From: Nitrospirota bacterium
Lineage (GTDB): Bacteria > Nitrospirota > Nitrospiria > Nitrospirales > Nitrospiraceae
Direction of reading: 5' to 3'
Assembly: GCA_004296885.1 (NCBI GenBank)
Contig: SCVN01000016.1
Span: forward strand, 248,001-312,000
DNA: 64,000 nucleotides
The position numbers were made by a program, and so were the translations under genes. The number at the start of each line of letters is the position of its first letter. The first letter of the stretch is position 1. Below, piece after piece: positions 1-6,639 of the stretch. Below the pieces are notes generated by a model that was not told the origin of the DNA, made no database searches, and saw only the letters and a list, made by a program, of their open reading frames with translations.

Positions 1-1
1 A

Positions 2-949
2 TTGCTGGCGTTCAGCCGCAAACAGGTGCTGGCCGCCAGAGTGCTGGACCTGAACGAACTGATGGCCGGGATGAACGGGATGCTGCGGCGCGTGATCGGC
101 GAGGACATCGATCTGGTCACGGTGTCGGGGGCGTCGCTGGGCTCGATCAAGGCCGACCCGGGGCAGATCGAGCAGGTGATCTTGAATCTCGCCGTCAATG
201 CGCGGGACGCGATGCCCCAAGGCGGCCGTTTGACCATTGAGACGGCCAATGTGGACGTCGATGCCGCGCTCCTCGGCCAATCCAGCTACGTGCAGCCGGG
301 GTCCTATGTGCTGTTGGCGGTGAGAGACACAGGCTGCGGGATGGATCCGCACACCCAGGCCAATATGTTCGAGCCGTTCTTTACCACCAAGGAACGGGGA
401 AAGGGCACGGGACTGGGGCTGGCCACCGTGTACGGAATCGTCAAACAAAGCGGCGGGCATATCCTTGTTTCCAGCGAAGTCGGGCTCGGGACGACCGTGA
501 AGGTGTACCTCCCGAGGGTGTATCAGGCCGTGGCGGCGGCGGAGTCTGTCTCGGCCGCCGACCGTCCCGTCAATGGGTCCGAAACAGTCTTGCTGGTCGA
601 GGATGAAGAGTCGATTCGCAAACTGCTCGGGCGGGAACTGCGCGACAGGGGCTACCAGGTGCTGGAGGCGGGGGAGGGCCAGGAGGCCGTGGAACTGTGC
701 CGGCGGCACGAGGGAGCCATTCATCTGCTGCTGACCGACGTCGTGATGCCGCGGATCAGCGGCCGCGAGTTGGCTGAACGGCTGGCGTCTATGCGGCCGG
801 ATATGCGCGTCCTCTACATGTCCGGCTACACCGATGACACGGTCGTCCGTCACGGCGTGCAGGAATCGGCCACGGCCTTTGTCCAGAAGCCATTTACGTC
901 CATCCAGCTGCTGCGGAAGGTGCGTGACGTGCTGGATGTCCATCGGTAG
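2..949 (+). CDS. Hybrid sensor histidine kinase, C-terminal part (5' truncated by window)
   Basis: This is the C-terminal part of a two-component hybrid kinase; the N-terminal sensor lies outside the window. The visible protein opens with the end of a dimerisation/phosphoacceptor helix (LLAFSRKQ). An HATPase_c domain follows, with an N-box (NLAVNARDAM, about residues 62-71), a G1 box (DTGCGM), an F-box (FEPFFTTK) and a G2 box (GKGTGLGLATV). A receiver domain starts near residue 195, with the acidic pair VEDEE, a likely phospho-Asp in LLTDVVMP (about 246) and the conserved Lys in QKPF. The order kinase then receiver suggests an intramolecular phosphorelay. The input signal cannot be told from this fragment. 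It ends about 100 bases before the AAA+ ATPase gene, with no sign of coupling. Confidence 0.93.
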   Translation: MLAFSRKQVLAARVLDLNELMAGMNGMLRRVIGEDIDLVTVSGASLGSIKADPGQIEQVILNLAVNARDAMPQGGRLTIETANVDVDAALLGQSSYVQPGSYVLLAVRDTGCGMDPHTQANMFEPFFTTKERGKGTGLGLATVYGIVKQSGGHILVSSEVGLGTTVKVYLPRVYQAVAAAESVSAADRPVNGSETVLLVEDEESIRKLLGRELRDRGYQVLEAGEGQEAVELCRRHEGAIHLLLTDVVMPRISGRELAERLASMRPDMRVLYMSGYTDDTVVRHGVQESATAFVQKPFTSIQLLRKVRDVLDVHR

Positions 950-1046
950 CGTCCCGCCGGTCGCGTCCGGCTTCGGCTGGCCGCGCGCGACTTGATCTTG
1001 AGCCGGTTTTCGGTTATTGGTGAACGGCAGAGGACATGAGGAATTC

Positions 1047-1880
1047 GTGAGCCGACAGGAATCACAGACGAAGGGCCAGGAGCTGGAGATCGACCGCTAT
1101 CGCGTCCAGCAGGAGCCCTTCTACGCGGAAGTTGGGGGCGAGGTCGGCCTCTTCACGATCGCCGCCCAGACCCGCATGCCGGTCATGCTCAAGGGGCCCA
1201 CCGGCTGCGGCAAGACGCGGTTCGTCCAACACATGGCCTACCGGCTGAAGCGGCCGCTGATCACCGTCGCCTGCCACGAAGACCTGACCGCGTCCGACCT
1301 GGTGGGGCGGTATCTGCTGAAAGGCGACGAGACCGTCTGGGTGGACGGGCCGCTCACGCTCGGCGTGAAACACGGGGCCATCGTCTACCTGGACGAAATC
1401 GTGGAGGCGCGCAAGGATACCACCGTCATCATCCATCCGCTGAGCGACGATCGGCGCATCCTCCCGCTCGAGAAGAAAGGGCAGATGGTCCGGGCCGTGG
1501 ACGACTTCCTGCTCGTGATCTCCTACAATCCCGGCTACCAGAGCGTCCTCAAGGATTTGAAGCAGAGCACCAAACAGCGGTTCATGGCGATCGAATTCAC
1601 GTACCCGCCGCGCGAGATCGAGGCGCGGGTGATCGAACAGGAAGCCGGTGTGACGGCGGAGCAGGCCCAGCGGCTGGTCACATTGGGCGAAAAAGTGCGC
1701 AACCTGCGCAACCATGGCCTGGAAGAAGGGGTCAGCACCAGGCTGCTGATCTATGCGGGCCAACTGATCCGGCAGGGCGTGGCCCCGGCCCGCGCCTGCG
1801 AAGCGGCCGTGACCAAGCCGATCACCGACGATCCGGACATGCAGCGGAGCATCGCCGAACTGGTCAAAGCTATTTTCTAG
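1047..1880 (+). CDS. MoxR/CbbQ/NorQ-type AAA+ ATPase
   Basis: A 277-residue AAA+ ATPase of the CbbQ/NorQ branch of the MoxR group. These ATPases work with a VWA-domain partner to remodel or activate metalloenzymes such as RuBisCO or NO reductase. The Walker A motif is GPTGCGKT (about residues 50-57) and Walker B is IVYLDEI. A sensor-like Asn lies in SYNPGY, and the C-terminal part carries the CbbQ_C-like helical region. I chose the GTG at 1047, which has a GAGGA box seven bases upstream. A TTG at 1017 would add ten residues. The likely VWA partner starts at 6640, 4.8 kb downstream, rather than next door. No RuBisCO or NO reductase gene is in view, so the target is unknown. Confidence 0.88.
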   Translation: MSRQESQTKGQELEIDRYRVQQEPFYAEVGGEVGLFTIAAQTRMPVMLKGPTGCGKTRFVQHMAYRLKRPLITVACHEDLTASDLVGRYLLKGDETVWVDGPLTLGVKHGAIVYLDEIVEARKDTTVIIHPLSDDRRILPLEKKGQMVRAVDDFLLVISYNPGYQSVLKDLKQSTKQRFMAIEFTYPPREIEARVIEQEAGVTAEQAQRLVTLGEKVRNLRNHGLEEGVSTRLLIYAGQLIRQGVAPARACEAAVTKPITDDPDMQRSIAELVKAIF

Positions 1881-1901
1881 TTATTTGTCGAGGAGACCCC
1901 T

Positions 1902-2339
1902 ATGCACAGCATCGCCCGCGCACTCGTGATCGGAGCCCTCTTCGTGACCGTCACCGGCTGCGGCAGCCTCATGCATCCGCGCGCCGGGGAGTTTCTGGAC
2001 CAGGCGAAGGGAGCCAGCGGAATCGAGACGGAGATCAACCTGACCAACATGGTCGAAGCCAGCATCAAGGCGCTCCAGGGTAAGGCGGACTATCAGGACG
2101 GGTTGGATACCTTGCACAACCAGCTCTATGCCTTGAAGAAATCATCCTGCCAAGTGACGGAGGAGCAGGGCAAGACGGTGGCCTATGCCAAGGCGCACAC
2201 GCTGCGGCGGGAAATCGGGACGATCTTCCACCGCCTCTGGAAGAAACGCGACGATCAAGCCTTGCGCGACATGCACCTGGAGCTGCTGGCCAAGCGGGTG
2301 GGCGAACTGCGCGAGGCGCTGCAAGCAGCCAAGGGCTAA
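1902..2339 (+). CDS. Predicted small lipoprotein, unknown function
   Basis: A 145-residue protein with an N-terminal signal peptide ending in a lipobox (VTGC, with GSLM following), so it should be lipidated at Cys20 and anchored in a membrane. The mature part is strongly helical and charged (AKAHTLRREIGTIFHRLWKK, then LLAKRVGELREALQ), compatible with a helical bundle or coiled coil. There is one more Cys in SSCQ. A GAGGAG ribosome site sits nine bases before the ATG. I do not recognise a family. It follows the AAA+ ATPase gene by about 20 bases and could be cotranscribed. Confidence 0.75.
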   Translation: MHSIARALVIGALFVTVTGCGSLMHPRAGEFLDQAKGASGIETEINLTNMVEASIKALQGKADYQDGLDTLHNQLYALKKSSCQVTEEQGKTVAYAKAHTLRREIGTIFHRLWKKRDDQALRDMHLELLAKRVGELREALQAAKG

Positions 2340-2363
2340 CCTGCGCTCTGATCGTCGGGGGAC

Positions 2364-2633
2364 ATGACGAACACCGTTGCCGGGGTTGCCTGCCTCGTCT
2401 TGTCGTGCCTGTTGTATGCCGGGCTGCTCCTGGTTCCCTTCCTGCCGTTCGGATTCGGAGGGCAAGCCCTGGCCTCGGCAGGATTGGTCGTCACGGGAGA
2501 GGCGGCCTTCTGGGTCGGCTGTCTGCTCGCCGGCCGGGAGCTGATGGTCCGCTACCGGAAGCAACTCAACCCCCGTTCCTGGTTCAGGCGGTCGGCCGGT
2601 AAGCCGATCCCGCCGGAACCCCATCACCCATGA
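2364..2633 (+). CDS. Small two-helix membrane protein (transporter suffix-like)
   Basis: An 89-residue protein with two hydrophobic helices (about residues 5-30 and 36-57). A basic, proline-rich tail follows (RYRKQLNPRSWF). The pattern of helix, PFLPF turn, second helix with GEAAFWVG, then LNPRxWF matches, from memory, a family annotated as transporter suffix domain proteins. The assignment is from pattern only and the function is unknown. Its stop overlaps the start of the next gene (ATGA at 2630-2633), which indicates translational coupling to the YggU-family gene. Confidence 0.72.
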   Translation: MTNTVAGVACLVLSCLLYAGLLLVPFLPFGFGGQALASAGLVVTGEAAFWVGCLLAGRELMVRYRKQLNPRSWFRRSAGKPIPPEPHHP

Positions 2634-2932
2634 CCCCTCCCTACCGCCAAACCCGCGAAGGGATCCTGCTCACCCTGCACGTCCAACCGGGCGCGAAGAA
2701 GACGGAATATGTGGGACTCCATGGAGATGCGCTGAAGATTCGCGTGGCTGCGCCGCCGGTGGAGGGAGCCGCGAACGAGGCCCTCTGCTCCTGGCTCGCC
2801 GATTTGTTCGCAATCCCCAAGAAGGCGATCATGATCCAGGCTGGGCAGACAGGCCGGCGCAAGCTGGTACTGTTGAAGGGCGTCGCGCTTGGCTCGGTCC
2901 AAAATGTCTTTGCGCAGGGCGACGATGTGTAA
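2630..2932 (+). CDS. DUF167 / YggU family protein (UPF0235)
   Basis: A 100-residue member of the YggU (DUF167) family. The family hallmarks are visible: LHVQPGAKKTE near the start, KIRVAAPPVEGAANEAL in the middle and GRRKLVLLKG near the end. Family members are small alpha/beta proteins often encoded near YggT or PLP-homeostasis genes. Their biochemical role is not established. The start codon overlaps the end of the preceding membrane protein gene. The end overlaps the likely start of the next lipoprotein gene, so three genes form a tightly packed set. Confidence 0.9.
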   Translation: MTPPYRQTREGILLTLHVQPGAKKTEYVGLHGDALKIRVAAPPVEGAANEALCSWLADLFAIPKKAIMIQAGQTGRRKLVLLKGVALGSVQNVFAQGDDV

Positions 2933-3338
2933 CGCCATTCTCCTGATGCTCGTGATCAGTCTCGCCGGCTGCGCCGGGCCGAAGCCGGTCCTCTATCCCA
3001 ACGCCCACTACAAACAGGTCGGGGCAGAATCGGCAGAGCAGGATATCGCCGCCTGCCGGGAGATGGCGGAACAAGCCGGCGCGGAACAAGGCGAGGGGCG
3101 GGCTGCGGATGTCGCCAAGAACACGGCGGTCAGCGGTGGCATCGGCGCCGCCGCCGGCGCGGTGGGGGGTGCGATCGTCGGGGCCGCGGGGAGCGGGTCC
3201 GCCGTCGGGGCGGCCAGCGGCATCGTGTGGGGGCTGCTCGGCTCGTTGTTCAGGACGCCCGATCCGGGCGAGGCCTACAAGCACTTCGTCAACCGCTGTT
3301 TGGCCGAACGAGGCTATGAACCGATGGGCTGGAACTGA
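2925..3338 (+). CDS. Glycine-zipper lipoprotein, unknown function
   Basis: A 137-residue predicted lipoprotein. The signal peptide ends in LAGC with Cys at 16. The middle holds an Ala/Gly-rich stretch of about 50 residues with repeated GxxxG spacing (GGIGAAAGAVGGAIVGAAG), typical of glycine-zipper proteins of the outer membrane or periplasm. The C-terminal part has a conserved-looking FVNRCLAERGY segment often seen at the end of such proteins. I preferred the ATG at 2925 over the upstream start at 2889, because the signal peptide then begins at the N-terminus. The start overlaps the stop of the YggU-family gene by a few bases. Confidence 0.75.
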   Translation: MCNAILLMLVISLAGCAGPKPVLYPNAHYKQVGAESAEQDIAACREMAEQAGAEQGEGRAADVAKNTAVSGGIGAAAGAVGGAIVGAAGSGSAVGAASGIVWGLLGSLFRTPDPGEAYKHFVNRCLAERGYEPMGWN

Positions 3339-3531
3339 CGGGCTGTTGAAAAAAGCAGCCAGCTTTGTTCTCGCCTCGCTGTCTGCCTTTTTGAGCGGGC
3401 TGTCATATTAAAAAGGCTCCCGACTCCTTTGCTGCTCTCCCGACTGATGACGGAGGGCCGCCCGCGTCCGGTTCCGCGCTTCGCCATAAACGAGGTCGCG
3501 AGGTTGCTGAGCTAACTCAGAGGCCCGAAGC
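3339..3531. repeat. Intergenic stretch with a degenerate dispersed-repeat-like motif
   Basis: No gene is seen here. It begins with GGGCTGTTGAAAAAAGCAGC, and a related string (GATGTTGAAAAGTCCGCC) occurs at about 6538-6555 upstream of the ferredoxin-thioredoxin reductase gene. The shared GTTGAAAA core followed by a GC-rich block suggests two worn copies of a dispersed intergenic repeat. This is pattern recognition from two copies only. Confidence 0.35.
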
Positions 3532-4350
3532 ATGAACACCGAGGCGTTCATCAGGCTGTCCGCATTCGTGGGTATATTGGGCGTCATGGCCTCATGGGAG
3601 ATCATGAGCCCGCGCCGCCGGTTGACGACCTCCAAGGTGCGACGCTGGGCGGCGAATCTCTCGATCGTCGCGCTGAACACGTTGGTCATCCGGGTGCTGT
3701 TCGCAAGTGGGGCGGTGGGCATGGCGCTTGTGGCTGCCGAGCGGGGCTGGGGTCTGCTGAACCGCCTCGACGTGCCGGCTTGGTTTGAAGTCCTGCTGGC
3801 GGTGATGGCCCTGGATTTGGCGCTCTATCTTCAACACGTCATGTTTCATGCGGTGCCTGCGCTCTGGCGCTTCCACATGATGCACCATGCGGACCTGGAC
3901 GTGGATGTGACGACCGGGGCTCGGTTTCATCCTGTCGAGGTCTCACTCTCGATGCTGATCAAACTGGCGGCGGTGGTGGTGATTGGTGCGGCGCCGGCGG
4001 CGGTGCTGGCTTTCGAAGTGCTGCTCAATGCCACGGCGATGTTCAACCACAGCAATGTGTGGATGCCTCAGCCGGTGGATCGGTTTCTTCGATGGGTCGT
4101 GGTCACCCCTGACATGCATCGCATCCATCATTCGATCCTTCCGCGGGAGACGAATACGAACTTCGGTTTCAACCTGCCCTGGTGGGACCGGTTGCTGGGC
4201 ACGTACCGGGCGGCGCCTTCGCTTGGGCAGGAAGGTATGACGCTCGGCTTGGAGCAGTTTCGTGACCCGATGCGATTGGGGTTGGGCGGGATGCTTGCGC
4301 TCCCCTTTACGGGCGATCCGGGTCACTACCCATTGAGTCGAAGGGAGTGA
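3532..4350 (+). CDS. Sterol desaturase / fatty acid hydroxylase family protein
   Basis: A 272-residue integral membrane di-iron oxygenase. The histidine clusters of the fatty-acid hydroxylase superfamily are present in order: HVMFH (HX3H), HMMHH (HX2HH) and, after further membrane segments, HRIHH. At least four hydrophobic segments surround them. Such enzymes hydroxylate or desaturate lipid substrates in the cytoplasmic membrane using molecular oxygen. The substrate cannot be told from sequence and could be a sterol, hopanoid, carotenoid or fatty acid. The gene stands alone, between the degenerate repeat and the DsrE-like gene. Confidence 0.9.
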   Translation: MNTEAFIRLSAFVGILGVMASWEIMSPRRRLTTSKVRRWAANLSIVALNTLVIRVLFASGAVGMALVAAERGWGLLNRLDVPAWFEVLLAVMALDLALYLQHVMFHAVPALWRFHMMHHADLDVDVTTGARFHPVEVSLSMLIKLAAVVVIGAAPAAVLAFEVLLNATAMFNHSNVWMPQPVDRFLRWVVVTPDMHRIHHSILPRETNTNFGFNLPWWDRLLGTYRAAPSLGQEGMTLGLEQFRDPMRLGLGGMLALPFTGDPGHYPLSRRE

Positions 4351-4401
4351 TGCCGCCGGCTCTTGCCATCGGCCCATCAATAAAGAACAGCGAGGTCTGG
4401 C

Positions 4402-4755
4402 ATGAAAATCCTGTTCATTGTCAATGATGCGCCCTACGGATCCGAAAAACTCTATAACGCCCTTCGGCTCGCGATGAAGTTACAACAGGAGCAGGTCGAT
4501 GCCGAGGTTCGAGTCTTTCTGATGGCGGATGCCGTCACCGCTGCGTTGCCCGGTCAGACCACGCCCCAGGGGTATTACAACGTCGAGCGGATGCTCAAGG
4601 CCGTTGCGAATAAGGGCGGGCAGGTCAAAGCTTGCGGGACCTGCGTAGAGGCCCGCGGATTGGAGAGGCTCGGTCTCATCGAGGGCGTTGCCGTCAGCAC
4701 CATGAGCCAGTTGGCCCAATGGGTCGTGGATTCGGACCGGGTGCTGACCTTCTGA
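4402..4755 (+). CDS. DsrE/DsrF-like (YchN fold) small protein
   Basis: A 117-residue soluble protein with the DsrE-like fold signature: an N-terminal strand (KILFIVNDAPYGSEK), a VRVFLMADAV strand and a late CGTCVEARG segment followed by STMSQLAQWV. Proteins of this fold bind or relay sulfur through a reactive Cys, and the two Cys in ACGTC are candidates. No dsr operon or partner subunit is nearby, so it is probably a stand-alone DsrE-type protein. A GAGGTC box precedes the ATG. The gene converges with the M28 peptidase gene, leaving only four bases between their stops. Confidence 0.85.
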   Translation: MKILFIVNDAPYGSEKLYNALRLAMKLQQEQVDAEVRVFLMADAVTAALPGQTTPQGYYNVERMLKAVANKGGQVKACGTCVEARGLERLGLIEGVAVSTMSQLAQWVVDSDRVLTF

Positions 4756-4759
4756 TCGC

Positions 4760-6079
4760 TCAAAGTAGAAAACAAACAGGCAGGTCGGCCAGCAAGCACT
4801 GCATCCGGATGGAGAGCCGTTCCAGTCTGGTGATGTCCTCCGGCTTGGGCGAGCGGGGATCGAAGGTCTTCAGCCAATCTGCGTCCCGTTGCATGGCCCG
4901 GCGTGAGAGCCACGACGTGCCGGGAATGTCACGGCCCCGCTCGGCTGCCTGGACGGCGAGGGGCTGCAGGGTCGCCACCTCGTCGGCCAACTCCATTCGG
5001 TTCGCGTCGAACCGGTAGCGCTCCCGATCCTGGTCGATGATGGAGAGCAATCGCTGAAGCCAGCGAACCGTGGCCGCCATCCGTTCGTAGTGCAGCGTCT
5101 CAGGCAAGTCGGTGGGCTGGTGATAGCGCGGGGTCCGTCCGCTGGACAGGAACAGAAACGGCACTGAGGCGTTGCGGAACGCATCGTAGTCGCTGAACGG
5201 CACGTGGCCGACCAGCGGGAGTTCTTCGATCAGATGCAGACCGAGCGGGAGAACGGTGAGGGGCGACGCGGTGACATGGCGACACGGCGACCGGGCTTGC
5301 CCCGCGTCACCCCGTCTCCCCTTCTCCGCGTCGGGCACGCCTTCCACCTCGTGGCTGGAACATGAAGCGGCCTCCTTGAGGCGGCGGTAGAGCCCCTGGC
5401 TCTTCTCCGCTCCCGCCGCAAAGACCATCTCGCGCATGGGTTCCCAATAGACGCCGCCCATGAGGTCCATGATGACGACGGCCTGGATCGCGTCGAGGGA
5501 GCCGATCTCTTGCGGAAGGTGATCGGCAAAATACTGCGAGCCCATCTGGGGGGTGCGGATATAGGGCGGTTCCTCGGCATTGAAGGCGGCGAACAGGACA
5601 TGATGGTGACGGAGCGCCGGCAGGGATCGGGCCAGCTCGATCAGGATCGCCACGCCCGAGGCATTGTCGTCAGCGCCGAGATGGGCCCCGCCCAAGTGGT
5701 CATAGTGGGCGCCCACTATGATGTACGGGGCTTGTGCGGCGACTGTGGTCGCCGGCTTGAGGCCGAGCAGGTTGTCGCCCAATTGGGCCGGCAGGCCCTG
5801 TCCGTAGCCACCCAGTGACGACAAAGGGATCAGCCCTGCTTCCTGAAAGCGGGTCCTGATGTAGTCCGCCGCGGTCCGGTTGCCCTGCGTGCCCGGCTTG
5901 CGGCCCTGAAGGGAGGGATCGGCCAGGGAGCGGACGTGGCTGTGTAAGGTTTTGGCTTGGTCGCTGGTGATCGGAAGGCTGGAAGGCTCGACTGGTTGCA
6001 TGGCCCCCAGTGATGTGAGCAGGAGGGAGCCGATGCACAGACCTGCGGCTCCTCGGAGAAGCATCGCGCGATGGGTCAA
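4760..6079 (-). CDS. M28 family zinc metallopeptidase, exported
   Basis: A 439-residue exported aminopeptidase-like protein with an N-terminal signal segment (about residues 5-28). The co-catalytic zinc site of family M28 is complete: H125 in GAHYDHLG, D137 in GADDNASG, the Glu pair in NAEE (169-170), D205 in IMDLMGG and H320 in YHQPTD. Residues about 249-277 are a Gly/Arg/Ala/Pro-rich insert that does not look like peptidase sequence. It coincides with repetitive GGTGACA-type DNA at about 5250-5335 that stays in frame. The chosen TTG start overlaps the stop of the upstream ferredoxin-thioredoxin reductase gene (TTGA); an ATG five codons in is an alternative. Confidence 0.88.
   Translation of the reverse strand: MTHRAMLLRGAAGLCIGSLLLTSLGAMQPVEPSSLPITSDQAKTLHSHVRSLADPSLQGRKPGTQGNRTAADYIRTRFQEAGLIPLSSLGGYGQGLPAQLGDNLLGLKPATTVAAQAPYIIVGAHYDHLGGAHLGADDNASGVAILIELARSLPALRHHHVLFAAFNAEEPPYIRTPQMGSQYFADHLPQEIGSLDAIQAVVIMDLMGGVYWEPMREMVFAAGAEKSQGLYRRLKEAASCSSHEVEGVPDAEKGRRGDAGQARSPCRHVTASPLTVLPLGLHLIEELPLVGHVPFSDYDAFRNASVPFLFLSSGRTPRYHQPTDLPETLHYERMAATVRWLQRLLSIIDQDRERYRFDANRMELADEVATLQPLAVQAAERGRDIPGTSWLSRRAMQRDADWLKTFDPRSPKPEDITRLERLSIRMQCLLADLPVCFLL
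5250..5335. repeat. GGTGACA-type short repeat block inside the M28 gene
   Basis: On the + strand, short related units (GCGGTGACA, TGGCGACA, CGGCGACC) run one after another. They are followed by an inverted counterpart (GCGTCACC, CCGTCTCC), giving a partly palindromic block. The style resembles heptanucleotide repeats (STRRs) known from intergenic regions of several bacteria. Here the block lies within the reading frame of the M28 peptidase, between the fourth zinc ligand and the last. Confidence 0.55.
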
Positions 6080-6516
6080 GGCTTTCGTTGGTCGTCCTGG
6101 TTTGCGGGCCTGGCCGCTTCCGGTTGGGCTTGCGCCTTGTGACGCAGGGCTCGGCCCTTCTCCGGCGTCGGGTCCGTGATCACTCCGTACACTTCCCGCC
6201 CTTCATGGCCTTCCGGCAGGTATTCCGTGATCGGCATTCCGTCTTCACGCACGAAGAGCAAACAGTGGCAGTATTTGTAGATCTGCATCTCGTCGCAGGC
6301 GCAGATCCAGCGGCGGAGCTTGGCCTCTGCCTGCTTGTCCTTGTAGAAGTTGCAGGGGCAGAGGGGCCTGCCCAGTTCTTCCACGTGCATCGCCAATCCC
6401 TTCACCACGGCTTCCGTCACGGCGGGGGTGGGATGGAAGGTGGTGCCACTCTTCTCCGCGAAGCCCTTCACGAACTTCCACATTTTATCGAGACTGTCTT
6501 TGCTCGGTTCTCCCAT
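6076..6516 (-). CDS. Ferredoxin-thioredoxin reductase catalytic subunit
   Basis: A 146-residue protein with the cysteine set of the ferredoxin:thioredoxin reductase catalytic chain: CPC in RPLCPCNFY, then CAC and CHC in WICACDEMQIYKYCHC. In the known enzyme these hold a 4Fe-4S cluster beside a redox-active disulfide, and the enzyme passes electrons from ferredoxin to thioredoxin. No variable subunit gene is visible. The ATG at 6516 is preferred because the protein then starts just before the family's conserved N-terminal helix; the upstream in-frame extension is shadow sequence of the VWA gene region. The stop overlaps the M28 start, so the two are probably cotranscribed. A C-terminal tail of about 20 polar residues is extra. 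Confidence 0.9.
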   Translation of the reverse strand: MGEPSKDSLDKMWKFVKGFAEKSGTTFHPTPAVTEAVVKGLAMHVEELGRPLCPCNFYKDKQAEAKLRRWICACDEMQIYKYCHCLLFVREDGMPITEYLPEGHEGREVYGVITDPTPEKGRALRHKAQAQPEAARPANQDDQRKP

Positions 6517-6585
6517 GCTCCGTCCCTTTTGGCAGGATGTTGAAAAGTCCGCCGAGGATTGCTGCGCGGCACCGGCGCTGAGCAG

Positions 6586-6614
6586 TTTACAAGCATTCCC
6601 GCCTCCTTTACAAT
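6586..6614 (+). promoter_or_regulatory. Sigma70-type promoter for the VWA protein gene
   Basis: TTTACA at 6586-6591 and TACAAT at 6609-6614, separated by 17 bases, match the housekeeping -35/-10 pattern closely. The ATG of the VWA gene lies 26 bases downstream of the -10, leaving a short leader. Confidence 0.6.
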
Positions 6615-6639
6615 CCGCTGATTCACGGATGCGAGACGC

